Notes under the pieces: generated by a model
Told to the model about the DNA's origin: nothing
Database searches by the model: none
What the model saw: the letters and a program-made list of their open reading frames with translations, nothing else
Translations under genes and position numbers: made by a program
Assembly: GCA_030142905.1 (NCBI GenBank)
Contig: JASJOG010000469.1
Span: 1-64,000, forward strand
Length of the DNA: 64,000 nucleotides
Source of the DNA: Heliopora coerulea
Lineage: Eukaryota; Cnidaria; Anthozoa; Scleralcyonacea; Helioporidae
Reading direction: 5' to 3'
Shown here: piece after piece, positions 52,101 to 62,775 of the stretch
Position numbering within the stretch: the stretch's first letter is position 1
How the letters are laid out: every line of letters starts with the position of its first letter

Positions 52101-52450
52101 TACATACTACATACTACATACTACATACTACATACTACATACTACATACTACATACTACATACTACATACTACATACTACATACTACATACTACATACTA
52201 CATACTACATACTACATACTACATACTACATACTACATACTACATACTACATACTACATACTACATACTACATACTACATACTACATACTACATACTACA
52301 TACTACATACTACATACTACATACTACATACTACATACTACATACTACATACTACATACTACATACTACATACTACATACTACATACTACATACTACATA
52401 CTACATACTACATACTACATACTACATACTACATACTACATACTACATAC

Positions 52451-52459
<9 letters not shown>
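52101..52459 (+). repeat. 7-bp satellite (ACATACT)n, about 51 copies
   Basis: Almost perfect tandem array with no interruptions, leading straight into a TA run and the third ribozyme repeat. The long Tyr/Ile/Leu/His frame over it is a repeat artefact. Confidence 0.95.
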
Positions 52460-52495
<36 letters not shown>

Positions 52496-52498
52496 TAT

Positions 52499-52715
52499 AA
52501 CTGCAGACGGAACCGTTTCGGCCTATTGGGTCTCATCAGTGCAGCGCTGACGAGCAGGATGGAGAAGCCTACATTATATAGGCAACTCAAATGTTCCACG
52601 CTTGTGGTACATCTAAGCCATGCCAGAGCGCTCTAACGAGAGACTAGAGAGCGTGTGCAAATCCGCTAGCGGCATGACTCATCCTGTAGAGCGCTCAATA
52701 TGAACCAAGAGGCCA
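52499..52715 (-). repeat. Retrozyme-like hammerhead repeat, copy 3
   Basis: Third copy, somewhat diverged, between TA arrays. Confidence 0.78.
52501..52544 (-). ncRNA. Type I hammerhead ribozyme, family 1 copy 3
   Basis: Stem I has changed on both strands (CTGCA/TGCAG instead of CTACA/TGTAG), keeping pairing. Stem II has one G:U pair (GACC/GGCC). Core CTGATGA, GAAA, stem III ACGG/CCGT and GTC are intact. The paired change supports selection or founder-copy diversity of the RNA structure. Confidence 0.83.
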
Positions 52716-52752
52716 ATAATGTAATATATACTATATATATATATATATATAT

Positions 52753-52866
52753 ATAAACCAAAGGTGAGGACCAGGAAGGTTGCAGTGTTGGTTTGAAGAT
52801 GAAGAGCGCTCAATACCATACCAGTAGAGCGAATAAAGAAGTAAAATAGACAATTTTTGCTGTCGC
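52753..52866 (+). repeat. Dispersed repeat shared with 9297-9410
   Basis: Inverse-orientation counterpart of 9297-9410, running from TTGGTTTGAAGATGAAGAGC through GACAATTTTTGCTGTCGCT, then joined to the Penelope ORF end. Confidence 0.7.
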
Positions 52867-53081
52867 TAAAACACATATGGCAACTCAAGGACAACAAACG
52901 AAAATACACGATCAAGTGGGAAATCATTAAACAGCTACCATCATGTAAAGCAGGATTTAGAAAATGCCGCTTATGCTTAGAGGAAAAGCTATTAATCTTG
53001 AAGGGACGTAAAAAGAACATCTTAAATAAACGATCTGAGCTTTTCAGCGCATGCCGACATGTAACACAACACCATCTGTGA
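52857..53081 (+). pseudogene. Penelope-like endonuclease C-terminal end
   Basis: 74 codons matching the tail of the GIY-YIG protein of a Penelope-like family: KHIWQLKDNKRKYTIKWEII, then FRKCRLCLEEKLLILKGRK and LNKRSELFSACRH. The Cys-x2-Cys and Cys-x-His residues form the metal-binding tail of this group. RT and most of the nuclease are missing. The stop is followed 35 bp later by a hammerhead of the same element, which fits the 3' pseudo-LTR position. Confidence 0.75.
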
Positions 53082-53116
53082 ACTTGTAAATGTGTGAATA
53101 ATTAAATAATCTGTCA

Positions 53117-53160
53117 GTTGCCTGATGATCGCCTGAGCGCGTGAAACTCAGAGTAGCGAC
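53117..53160 (+). ncRNA. Hammerhead ribozyme in Penelope 3' region
   Basis: Stem I GTTGC/GCGAC (one G:U), core CTGATGA, short stem II CGC/GCG bordered by T:T, GAAA, stem III ACTC/GAGT with a single-base loop (or ACT/AGT with three), cleavage triplet GTA. Lies directly after the endonuclease ORF tail. Confidence 0.72.
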
Positions 53161-53287
53161 AGCAAAAATTGTCTATTTTACTTCTATATATATATATATA
53201 TATATACTATATATATACCGCGGTCAAGTAGAGTTTTTCTCTACTTACCCGGTATGGGTTCGATTCACTTGGAAGAAGTACTATCCT

Positions 53288-53329
<42 letters not shown>

Positions 53330-53335
53330 TATACT

Positions 53336-53535
53336 AACTACAGACGGAACCGTTTCGGCCTACTGGGCCTCATCAGTGTAGTGTTGACGAGCAGGATGGA
53401 GAAGCCTATATTATATAGGCAACTCAAATGTCCCACACATGTGGTACATCTAAGCCATGCCAGAGTGCTCTAACTAGAGACTAGTGAGCGTGCGCAAATT
53501 CGTTAGCGACATGACATCCTGTAGGGTGCTCAATA
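53336..53535 (-). repeat. Retrozyme-like hammerhead repeat, copy 4
   Basis: Fourth copy, ending in TA and ACTAT microsatellites (the latter at about 53617-53653). Confidence 0.78.
53337..53382 (-). ncRNA. Type I hammerhead ribozyme, family 1 copy 4
   Basis: Identical to copy 1 in all stems: ACTACA/TGTAGT, CTGATGA, GGCC/GGCC, GAAA, ACGG/CCGT, cleavage GTC. Confidence 0.85.
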
Positions 53536-54559
53536 TATAGTATATGTATACTATATATATATACTATATATATATATATATATATATATACTATATAATA
53601 TGTTGTACCGTACTATTTGCTATACTATACTATACTATACTATACTATACTATAAACATACTACAAATATACTGTACCACTTTACCTATACTGTATTATA
53701 TACTAGTACTGTACTTCTATTATATATACAAATGTAAATATACTATATTACACTACCTAAACTATAGCAGACGATACTTGCATTACTATTGCAGTAGAAA
53801 GCCCTAACCGTCTCAAATAACTATAAACAATATTAGAGATGTTCAGACATGGGTCACAGCTAATAAACTAACCTTAAATATAGTCTTAAATATAGTTAAA
53901 AACCTAACAAATGATTATTAGAATTCCTTATAAACTGACACGTCTACAACATTGTAAAATTGAAGTCAACGCTCAAGTCAAATAGATGGATCAAAGTTAC
54001 AAATATGTGGGTCAATAGCTTCATCAAATTCTGAGAACACCAAGTTAATTTCATTCCTAAAAAAAGTATTATCTAACATTGGTGTTTTAAAGTGTGTTAG
54101 ACATTTGAAGTACCATCGACTGAACGTTGGTACTGCTTAGGATAATCCTGGTAACAGAGTACCAACTTCAAAATCAAGCTACCAAAGTTATCACTTTTTC
54201 ACCTTATGAAACGAAGTCCTTGGATGCACTTGAAGAATTGAACTGATTATATATACAGTGTATATATATATATATATAAAATTCATTAAAAATTCATGAG
54301 GAAAAGACAATAGAAAATCATAAGAGTGTCGGATCTATTTATGTGATAAAGATACGTGTGCCTTTATATGTGAAGAATGAGTTCAATTTTTCGGCTTACG
54401 AAAGATAAATTTCCAAACTTTCATCGCGAATTAGTGTACTAAGAGGTGAATTTCATAAGACATTTAGAAAATTCGCAGTTCGTGTTTATCGGGTCTAAAA
54501 CACTAGCCTATCGCCTCGTATTTTAAATCCCGATAAAGCACGCCTGCTCGGTTTTTAAA
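53536..54559. other. AT-rich spacer, no gene recognised
   Basis: TA and (ACTAT)n microsatellites at the start and then unremarkable DNA. No open frame of interest. Confidence 0.55.
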
Positions 54560-54565
54560 TATTAC

Positions 54566-54611
<46 letters not shown>

Positions 54612-54706
54612 AAAAGTTTGTTCTCAAGCTTTTATCTCAGAAAACTTCTGAGCTCCCCAACGGGAATCGAACCCGTGTCTCCCGATTGCCGGTACGGTTG
54701 TTTTGC
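54560..54706 (-). repeat. TA run plus tRNA-like segment truncating element B
   Basis: On the minus strand the T-arm-like ACGGG-TTCGATT-CCCGT (54660-54676) has a perfect 5-bp stem and 7-base loop, preceded by a GGCAATCGGGAGAC stretch like an anticodon-to-variable region. No D-arm or full tRNA fold is visible. It adjoins a TA run at 54561-54607. The junction with helicase coding sequence at about 54706 suggests a tRNA-derived SINE or Penelope tail inserted here. Confidence 0.5.
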
Positions 54707-55679
54707 CTAATTTTAAACTCCACCGTATTATAAATATTTTTGTTTTTAGATTTTTAGTGGCTATTGACATTTTTTCACACACGGGATATATTTCGGCTCC
54801 TTGCTCATACTTGAATTTAATTTTCTTAACAATTTTTGGTATGTGTTCCTCGATAAATCGTTCTCAATATTCCTTATTTATTATCTTTTGTGTTTTATTT
54901 AAGTAACATATATTTCTATACGATTTTGTTAAAGGGCTAAATTTTCCTTTTGTTGTAATAAAGCGTTTGCCATTTTTGGTTTTTTTCAATTTGGCTGTAT
55001 CACCTTTTTCTAGAAAGAAGTCTAAAATATTTTTGGTTTTCTCATCATACCTTCCACAATTTGCTTTATATTCTAGTGTTTCTATTGTTGGGCACATTTG
55101 TCTCACCGATCCACTATTTAAATAATCATACTAAATCTGGCTCTCCCCTTCGACTGGGTTACATTGATTTGGGTCCCCGAACATGATAATATTACAATTA
55201 TATTCTAACCACAATTTATACAATAAACTATAAAATTTATTTGGAACCATACTGAATTCATCAATTAATACCGTTTTATCCTTAATAATTTTGATATTGC
55301 TATCATTCCATTCACAAAAATGACTGTCGAATGTTCTACAAATTTCATTTATTTCATCTTCTGTAAAATTCGTATCTCCATCATGTTGTCTTAATCTTAA
55401 AATAGTTCTTTCTTTCACATTTTGAATCGCCTTATTGGTAAAGGACAGAACAAGAGGATTATCTTCTTTTAATAACCGTTCTATTAATTTATGAATTTTA
55501 CCAGATCCAGCTACACCCATACAATTAACTCTTTCTCCTGTTCTGCAAACAAAATCATTTATATCTAGGTTCTCTCGATTTTCCAAAAACGACACGAAAT
55601 ACGTCAAGATCGCAACTAATACAGGGTCTTGATACGAACATCCATTGTTTAGTAGTAGAATTGTCAGGATGGATCCCAT
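54707..55679 (-). pseudogene. Superfamily 1 helicase fragment (element B)
   Basis: DNA helicase of the Pif1/RecD-like SF1 group. Open part 55131-55679 has Walker A GVAGSGK (residues 55-61), Walker B VLIDEF (137-142) and motif III IIMFGDPNQCNPVEG (164-178). A stop at about 55128-55130 interrupts the frame, which continues as CPTIETLEYKANCGRYDEKT (54864-55106). After another stop and frame change it reads IATKNLKTKI to about 54707, where an insertion cuts it off. The last helicase motifs (V, VI) are therefore missing. It probably formed the C-terminal part of a larger replication protein. Confidence 0.82.
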
Positions 55680-55976
55680 TATTTACAAAACCGTTAAAGG
55701 TTATTCTCTCCAAACGTTTTGTTATAATAAAACAGAGTCAAACTTTTAAACGTAAATATGAAGACGAACAGTTTAAATATAAAACAATTTCCAGTTCGGG
55801 TTGTTAATATTCGTGTGCAAATGTTGTCTTTTTCTTATATTGCATACCCTCTTCCAGTTATAGTAAGGGGGATTTGTCTTCTTGATAATTTTGAAAAGTT
55901 ATCAATGTTACTTGGACTCTCGAGAGATATAATGGAAGGGTGAGCGAGGGGTTGTTGCGTGCACGAATTTCTAGTA
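55593..55976 (+). repeat. Inverted duplication, left arm
   Basis: About 384 bp repeated in reverse at 56162-56548 with roughly 8-10% differences. It includes the first 85 bp or so of the helicase ORF, so it is a local duplication of element B sequence rather than a separate transposon terminus. Confidence 0.85.
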
Positions 55977-56198
55977 TTTAATATTAGAAGGGTCCATATT
56001 AAGCACTTGAACTAAATATATAACAAGAGAGTTGGAGCTAAAACCAGCTTCTATCTTAAGATCGTAATTATATTGATCTAAAATTACTTTATCTATATAA
56101 AACTCACCAGTCTTTTCTAAATCGCGAATATCTGTAATTTCCTCTATTTTATCATGAATACTACTAGAAATGCGTGCACGCAACAACCCCTCGCCCAC
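55971..56198 (-). pseudogene. Element B coding fragment in the inverted-duplication spacer
   Basis: The frame of 75 codons includes DLEKTGEFYIDKVILDQYNY, DLKIEAGF and a tail ending in a stop. Its composition is protein-like but the family is not recognised. It begins in the right arm and fills the 185-bp spacer. Orientation agrees with the other element B genes. Confidence 0.45.
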
Positions 56199-56548
56199 CC
56201 TTCCAATACATCTCTCAAGGGTCCAAGCAACATTGACAATTTTTCAAAATTGTCAAAAAGACAAATCCTCCTTACGATAACTGAAAGAGGGTATGCAATA
56301 TAAGAAAAACACAGCATTTGGACATGAATATTAAAAACCCACACTAGAAATTGTTTTATATTTAAACTGTTCATCGTCATATTTACGTTTAAAATTTTGA
56401 CTCTGTTTTACTAGTAGAACAAAACGTTTCGTGAGAATAACCTTTAACGGCTTTACAAATAATGGGGTCCATCCTGACAATTCTACTGCTAAACAATGAA
56501 TGTTCGTATCAAGACCCTGTATTAGTTGCGATCTTGACGTATTTCGTG
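56162..56548 (-). repeat. Inverted duplication, right arm
   Basis: Reverse counterpart of 55593-55976. The outer end carries a second copy of the helicase N-terminal codons in opposite orientation. Confidence 0.85.
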
Positions 56549-58292
56549 TTTTTTTTTATACGAAACTTATAACTTTTTTTCACTTTGAAGAAAGACACTT
56601 TAGTAGATGGCAACACTTTCCGTCTTAAAAGCGGAGCATTCTCATGGGTTACCGGTCCGATACCAGCATTACGGATAGCTTATGACTGAAAAATGTTTTT
56701 TTGATATTTTTTGTATTAAAAAAATGATAAATCCTACATTGTGTTAAAGTTAATTAGAAATTTCTAGTAGAAGTGCTATGATGAAGTTTATGCTAAGTAG
56801 TCATCCGGAGATAAAAGACTTTGGTAACGAAGATAAAACGAATTACGAAACTGACGAAATAAGGAAAGAAAACATGAAAGAGTTCTGCATTTTTTATTGC
56901 TGACTAAAAATCGAAAAATACAAGACATACAACAAAATACGACAAGCAAACGTTGTGCAAGTTTTGTTGAGAGAAGAACGAATAAAGAGAAGCAAAATAC
57001 GCACTTTTTTCCACTGTAATACTTTGGTAAAAGAGAAAAATAGTGTAGCGTACAAACCTTCATCTCTTACATATTTTCAACGAAGCGTTCAGCGGCACCT
57101 CAACACAAAAGGTTCAACGGTGAATTTACTGAAAGAAGTTGGTTTTAAACTTTTAAACTTTCTTGAGAGGTGTTAAAATCCTGATGAAAGTATTACTGGT
57201 CGAACATGGTGAAGGTAATCATCCACAAACCACCCGAGAAGTGAGAAAGACTGAAGTGGACAACATTTTCGCCGAAGGATAGTATGATCTACAAAGATAA
57301 GTAGCTTTTCAGCGTGTTTCCTGGTGGCTGTTTGCCTTTCATTCTTGTTTACAAGCCATAAACAGATTCCAAAGTCTTCAGTGGAGCGACTTTTCACAGG
57401 GAAAACGATCCTGAAAAAGACAATGAAATCCTTGTGTGGAAAGCGATGAAAGGATCCGAAGACTGTCAGTTCAGGTCAAGTCTTCGGAACGTTGAGTGTT
57501 TTATCCTACTTCTTGAACAATTGACCATGAACACAATCCGGATAAATATTACAAAATATTCGAAAGCCATAGTCCTAATGAATCAGAATCTGCATTCTAC
57601 TTTGCCATTAAACACCAGCAAAATCCAGACGATAATATTTCAACCAAGAAGTCTCTCATAGGGAAGAATGAAGTCGGGAAGCCACTATTGAAAGCTGCTC
57701 AAAAACTATTCCGTTCGGAAAACTTGCATTTCAAAGCTACTGGATTCAGACGTACCTATGATTGTCTAGATGAGCTAAGTGAGTACTAGAACATGAAAAG
57801 TCTCTATTTATACAAATCAGCATTTATTCAACTTCAGCGAAGAATGTCGTTTACACTCAGTCGCTTAGCAAATGCCCTGGCAACAAGCGAGTTCCCGTCA
57901 CGTCTTTTGTTCATATCGATAAGAAAGAGCCAAGCCAAAGCGTTGCTACAGAATGTGAACAGTTGGCCAATGCATATTCCACAGAGGTGAGCTTTAGAAC
58001 TGTCCTTTCAAGTCATAAACTGTCCAGTAACCAAGATGTCCTGCAAAAGTGAAACCAGTCGTAAGCACCGAGAAAGCCATCCCGTTTGCCGGTCTTAAAT
58101 CATTTAGTCGCTTCAGTGTTCAAATGATAAAAACAACTTGCTACAGATCCACACAAGAGAGAAAAGAACGAGACCAAATCGTTTTGCTTCAATATGGATC
58201 TAAGTAACCTAAATAAGGTTTGGTGAACAAGAGACCAGTCTCCGAGCTTGCACACGGCTTACTTGAGTGACCGGAATCCTTGAATATATACC

Positions 58293-58294
<2 letters not shown>
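56549..58294. other. Unidentified spacer within element B
   Basis: No recognisable gene. Short frames on both strands have no motif. It may be host DNA or an unrecognised insertion between the two element B replication-gene parts. A TA run follows at 58298-58328. Confidence 0.45.
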
Positions 58295-58333
<39 letters not shown>

Positions 58334-58367
58334 ATAAATTATTCAAAAACTGGGAAAATTTTTCTCC

Positions 58368-60180
58368 CTAGTCACCACGCGTGTAAAAGGACTTCACGCA
58401 CGTCGAGATTAGTACCCTCGCACCGCGCTTCTTGCTGTGGGCGAGGGGACAAATAGGTATAGGTTGTTGGTTTTTTATCAATACATTTGGACAACTCTTA
58501 CATATGTCAAAGTATTTATACGGCTGCTCTTCTTCCTCAAAATATTCAGCATCGCAAAAATACAAAGCTCTAGGTTCGAACTTATCCAAAACCTCTCGTA
58601 CTCTGGAATTATATGAAGACTCTGGTAGGTAACCATTCGGGATCTTAAATAATGATGAAGATAATTTGGTAATTGTTTGGTTTTTCCACTTGAAATCTTC
58701 AGTATTATATATATCGAATAGTTTTTGACAGATCATTTTTCGAGTATCATAATCATCATTTAACACGACCATATTGTTTCGATTGTCTATAAAGCCATCA
58801 AGTTTTCCACTATTCGACCAATGAAGATGTTCGTATATAAACCAAATTTGATTACAATAATATCTATTGCGTCTTCACTCTTACTATTTTTGGTAACACT
58901 ATTAACGTATCGTAACAGTGTAGATCAATAATTTCGTTTATATCATCCACCTTAATTATGTTTTCACTTCTACTAGACCATTTTAATTCTACCAGATTTT
59001 TCAAAATAATTTTGGATCCACCTTTGTTAGCCTCAACTGCTGCTTGTTTCAGATCTTTATCAAGAATTGACTGTAGATGATGATCCTTTACAACATAGCA
59101 AAGAACAATATTTGTGTGGGGGGTACTATAAGTGATAAACGTCTTGTATCTAGCATCGAATGCGTGTACCGACACGTTCGAATGAAATCTGACCCAATTT
59201 ACAAGCTCAAATGTGCTTTTTCCACCTTTTGGATCATCAACAAATCTTAGAATTTCATCATGTAATTTGCCAAAGGTATAAGTCTTAAACTCACTCTTGT
59301 CTTTTACTTGCGGCCACACATAATAAATCACACAATTCTCTCCCCGTTTCTTCACTGTTTTATTTCCATTTGATCTATTTATAAAATATGATTCCAGTTT
59401 AACACCTTGCATGTTATGTTTTTCAACATATTTCCTTTTTAAAACAGCGTATGAAAATCCGATTTTTTCCAATACTTCTGCAGATTGAGTGGGGAAATTG
59501 TTATCGAACAGAACCTTTACCGCGTATTTATATTTGTCCTCAGTACCAACTTTCCAAGGCATTTTAACCTGAAACGGACCTTTTTCTAACACTCGTTTGT
59601 CTCCATTCAAATTGTCTAACACTGCTTTGACCTTTATTGACACGTTCAATCTCCTTATTTTATCTACTCGTTTACTGAAAAGCTCATAAAGGCTAAACGA
59701 TGTGCTATAATCATAAGTCTGTTTGTGTAATAATCGTTTTCCCTTCCGGAATCTCTGAATTGAAATATTTTTCACAGGAAATCGCTTATACACCTTCTTG
59801 TTATCATCATCTGGAAGGTTAGCAATGTCATTCTCAATATCGATCTTTCATTGTTCTTTCTCTTTCTTTGGGATGTCATTAGTTATCTTATCAAGAATTT
59901 CATTATAAACTCTCTCATTAATATACTTCAAAGAGTTGATTTCATCCTTATATAAACCATCTTTGTCTGATTTATGAAGCTCTGAAATTAATCTTTTCCG
60001 TAAGATAGACCCCCAACCTGGTTTAAACTGATCGTATTTCTTGAATATTTCATTTTTAATCTGTTGAAACGTTTTAGACCTAGCTGCCTGAGTCCTTTTT
60101 TTGGTTTTCTTATTATTTTTCCTCGTTCTTGGGAAATCTTTGCTAAATGGGTTGAATCTAGAATTTATTGATTTGTTCGA
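58368..60180 (-). pseudogene. Large element B protein, family not recognised
   Basis: Minus-strand pieces: about 60180-59850, ended by an in-frame TGA; 59793-58864 (309 codons open), which joins the first piece in the same frame; then, after a frameshift near 58860, 58772-58368. Features: a lysine/arginine-rich N-terminus, blocks FELVNWVRFHSNVSVHAFDA and KDHHLQSILDKDLKQAAVEAN, and at the end SSSLFKIPNGYLPE and a Cys-rich CDAEYF, CKSC stretch. It lies upstream of the helicase in the same orientation, so it may be the N-terminal portion of a replication protein. I could not identify polymerase or nuclease motifs with confidence. Confidence 0.6.
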
Positions 60181-60448
60181 CTTTATATACTATACCTTAT
60201 ATTTTATTATATATTCCATAACGCAACATTTCTTTAAGTGTCTTAACAAATTTGGTGAAATCCCTTTTATAACTAAAATAAACAAAACCATAACCTGTTA
60301 ATTTATAACGCCAAGACCGCTGTTTTAAACAGCAATCTTAACTGATGAAAAAATCAATAAATTCTAGATTCAACCTGATTAACAATTTTCGAAAAACTGG
60401 ATAATTAAAAAACTGTTTTTATTTTTCTTACCATATTATACGGTATAT

Positions 60449-60946
60449 TTAATTTCGTTTATTTTCCCATATTAAATAATAAGGACAATTACAGTTTTTA
60501 TCCCAACCTAACTCTCTATAAACAATCCCAAACAACAGATCATCAAATTTTACACGTATGTTACTATTTTCTTTCAAGTGATTTGACGACTTCAATAATT
60601 TTATTCCTCTTCTCGTGGCCAAACGTATTATATAGTAATCATATCTCGAAATGTTCTTCTTTATCAGTTTGTTTTTCTTTAGCTCCACAACAACTTTCAT
60701 AAAGTCATTAAAAAGTATTGATACATCTCTTTGATTAACATATCTTCTAAGAACCTTGGCAAACCATTTATTTCGTTTATGTTCTGAGCGTTGTTTCCTC
60801 CAGATTTGAGGAATAAAGCTTTCTTGATTTTTATAACCGCCCACTTCACCATATACTTGACATACATAATAACCACCATCTTGATCTAACAGACGATCGG
60901 TATTGCACTTGTAACAATATTCGAGAGTGTAATCCTTCATTTTCAA
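60449..60946 (-). CDS. Zinc-ribbon protein, TFIIB/VLTF3-like (element B)
   Basis: 165 codons, the only long uninterrupted gene of element B. The N-terminus has a zinc-ribbon layout: C11-x2-C14, then C29-x2-Y32 where the second pair should end in Cys (VCQVYGE), so one metal ligand appears lost. The remainder is basic and helical (LRRYVNQRDVSILFNDFMKV, LATRRGIKLLKSS) with a Cys pair in the C-terminal NCNCPYY. This looks like viral transcription factors of the late-factor-3 or TFIIB type. That would suit late-gene control in a virus-derived element. The family call is tentative. Confidence 0.55.
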   Translation of the reverse strand: MKMKDYTLEYCYKCNTDRLLDQDGGYYVCQVYGEVGGYKNQESFIPQIWRKQRSEHKRNKWFAKVLRRYVNQRDVSILFNDFMKVVVELKKNKLIKKNISRYDYYIIRLATRRGIKLLKSSNHLKENSNIRVKFDDLLFGIVYRELGWDKNCNCPYYLIWENKRN

Positions 60947-61118
60947 CGGTTTTTTCTACATCTTTTTTTTCCCCAAAATTAGTTCTATTTCATACGGTTC
61001 ATATCCATAATTTAATAAATCTAATATTTTCTGTTCCAAATTGTTTATCCATATATTTGTTGTAGATTATTATACGTAATATGCATTTAAGTATATTTAC
61101 ACTACAACTATAATGTGT

Positions 61119-61326
61119 TTAAACCATTTTATATGTTAAATATCCACCACCCAATCCAATTATGTTGATTGAAACTAGTTGATACTCTTTCATCTCATCT
61201 GATGGTTTATAGAAATCGGATAATTGTGGTTGTCTAGTGAATTGAAGTCCATTATAATTCATTGTCTGTACTCGTCTTAAGCTTAATTCATCTAACGATT
61301 TATTTGTTTGGTCTATATCATTATTA
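61119..61326 (-). pseudogene. Element B homologue of the 142-aa membrane protein (C-terminal part)
   Basis: Minus-strand reading gives DQTNKSLDELSLRRVQ, DFYKPSDEMKEYQ and a glycine-rich hydrophobic end (INIIGLGGGYLTYKMV) with a TAA at 61119-61121. The KPSDEMKEYQ motif and following membrane helix match the element A protein at 42146-42574. The N-terminal half is missing: a Penelope-like fragment begins at about 61327, and no start is recognisable beyond it. Confidence 0.8.
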
Positions 61327-62225
61327 GCTTGAGCCAGTTCAACGAACTACAACGTTGACACTCAAAACGGTAAACGACACGAGATCTCAAAGCCCTGGGA
61401 ATCCTGTCCTTAAAGAAAAAAAAAGCGAGACAATCGGAAAGAAGGACGGAAAACAAAGCGGAGGTTAATGTGAGGGAAAGCACTGGAGCATAACTTCCGA
61501 ATCTGAGGGCGAATTTGGAGGCTATGTTGACCAGTGTATGGAAGGCAAAAGTAAACGATTTTCTCGGGGGCGAGGGAAACTTTGGGGGAGGGTGAGAAAA
61601 TCTTATCAAGAAACTGGCGAATCTATGTGTCTATGAATGAATTAGGATAACCATTAAGTAAAAGCGTTTTCTTAAGATTTTGAAGATGCGAGTCAAAAAT
61701 AAAATAGGAGGAGCAAAAACTAAAATAGCGATTAAGAAGGGAAGATATTAATCCTGTTTTGTAAACAGAAGGAATAAAACTATTGTAGTTAGTGTATAAG
61801 CCAGTAAAAATGGGTTTATGAAAAACAGAAGTAGAGAATGAGCCATTGGATCGTGTTATAAGAACATCAAGGAAGGGTAAACAGTTGTTGACTTCAGTTT
61901 CATGCGTGAAATTGATGTTAGGATGTTGACTATTTAAATAACTGAGAAAAGGTGCAATATGATCGGGGGAAGCAAAAAGCAAAAAGCAATCATCGACATA
62001 TCTACGGTAATAAACCGGCTTAAAATGAGTGGGACATTTACAGAGCCAAGAGCGTTCATGCCAGGAAAGAAAAATATCGGCAAAGGTAGGATCCAGGGGA
62101 GAACCCATGGCAACGCCATCGGTCTGTTCAAATAAAACACCATTAGAGAACAAGTGGCAATTCTTAACTGCAAATCTTAGAAGTTGGGTGAATTCGGAAC
62201 GGGTAAAGTTCTGAAAATGACTGGA
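61327..62225 (-). mobile_element. Internal fragment of a Penelope-like element
   Basis: About 0.9 kb of RT sequence. It begins in RT (RSEFTQLLRFAVKN), continues through GVAMGSPLDPTFADIF and YRRYVDDCFLLF, and stops at the start of the nuclease region (VVYRFECQRCSS). Both ends are truncated. A possible 7-bp duplication ATTATTA borders it (61320-61326 and 62226-62232). It differs in sequence from the Penelope copies elsewhere in the window. Confidence 0.78.
61623..62153 (-). pseudogene. Penelope-like reverse transcriptase fragment
   Basis: 176 open codons spanning the catalytic half of RT: GVAMGSPLDPTFADIFLS, YYRRYVDDCFLLF (YVDD catalytic box), NCLPFLDVLITR and VFHKPIFTGLYTNY. A frame change follows, and the reading resumes at 61313-61609 with FFFKDRIPRALRSRVVYRFE. 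No N-terminal domain and no complete nuclease. Confidence 0.85.
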
Positions 62226-62330
62226 ATTATTAAATAACTTAGAAACAATTATAAACCATTAATATGCCTATTTTGCGTGTTTTTTGCTGGGCTTTATTAT
62301 TTCTTCTCCGTCTTTTCGTTCCATTGTATA

Positions 62331-62775
62331 TCATACATTATATTTTATTCTATGAATATATTTGTGATGAGTGTCCAACGTTTTATCAGTCTTGAATAAT
62401 CGATTGCAATATTGGCATTTTATTCGAACGTCAAGGAAATAATCATCAATTTCGCGATGTATTGGGTCATAATCAGATGGAACAATACATTTGTAACCAT
62501 TTAATTTATACTTTTTTAGTGTGCTATTTTGTTTTTCAGACAAAATTCCATTTCCCTGTGGAGTTTTTAGTTCAATACACAAATCCCTATATTGTTTATG
62601 TAAATTACCAATAATAATATCAGGCTATCCACCAGTATATCTTTTTTTATAAGCGTCTAACCGTTTTTCAGTACTTGTTTGCAGCTCACCAAGACCTGGA
62701 ATAATTAAAGCATTCTCATGGTATTTTCTAATATAATGAATCACTTTGTAGTGTAAATCAGCATCACTTGATTGT
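62331..62775 (-). pseudogene. VRR-NUC nuclease with C-terminal C2H2 finger (element B)
   Basis: Minus strand: DADLHYKVIHYIRK, ALIIPGLGELQTS, an in-frame stop just before PDIIIGN, then LCIELKTPQGNG, EKQ and GYKCIV. The PD...ELKTP...Q series is the PD-(D/E)xK core of VRR-NUC nucleases. The end of the open part (62331-62582) is a C2H2 finger (CQYCNRLF, HHKYIH). One TAG in the catalytic domain makes it a pseudogene. It directly follows the Bro-N part, and the two probably belonged to one protein. Confidence 0.75.
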
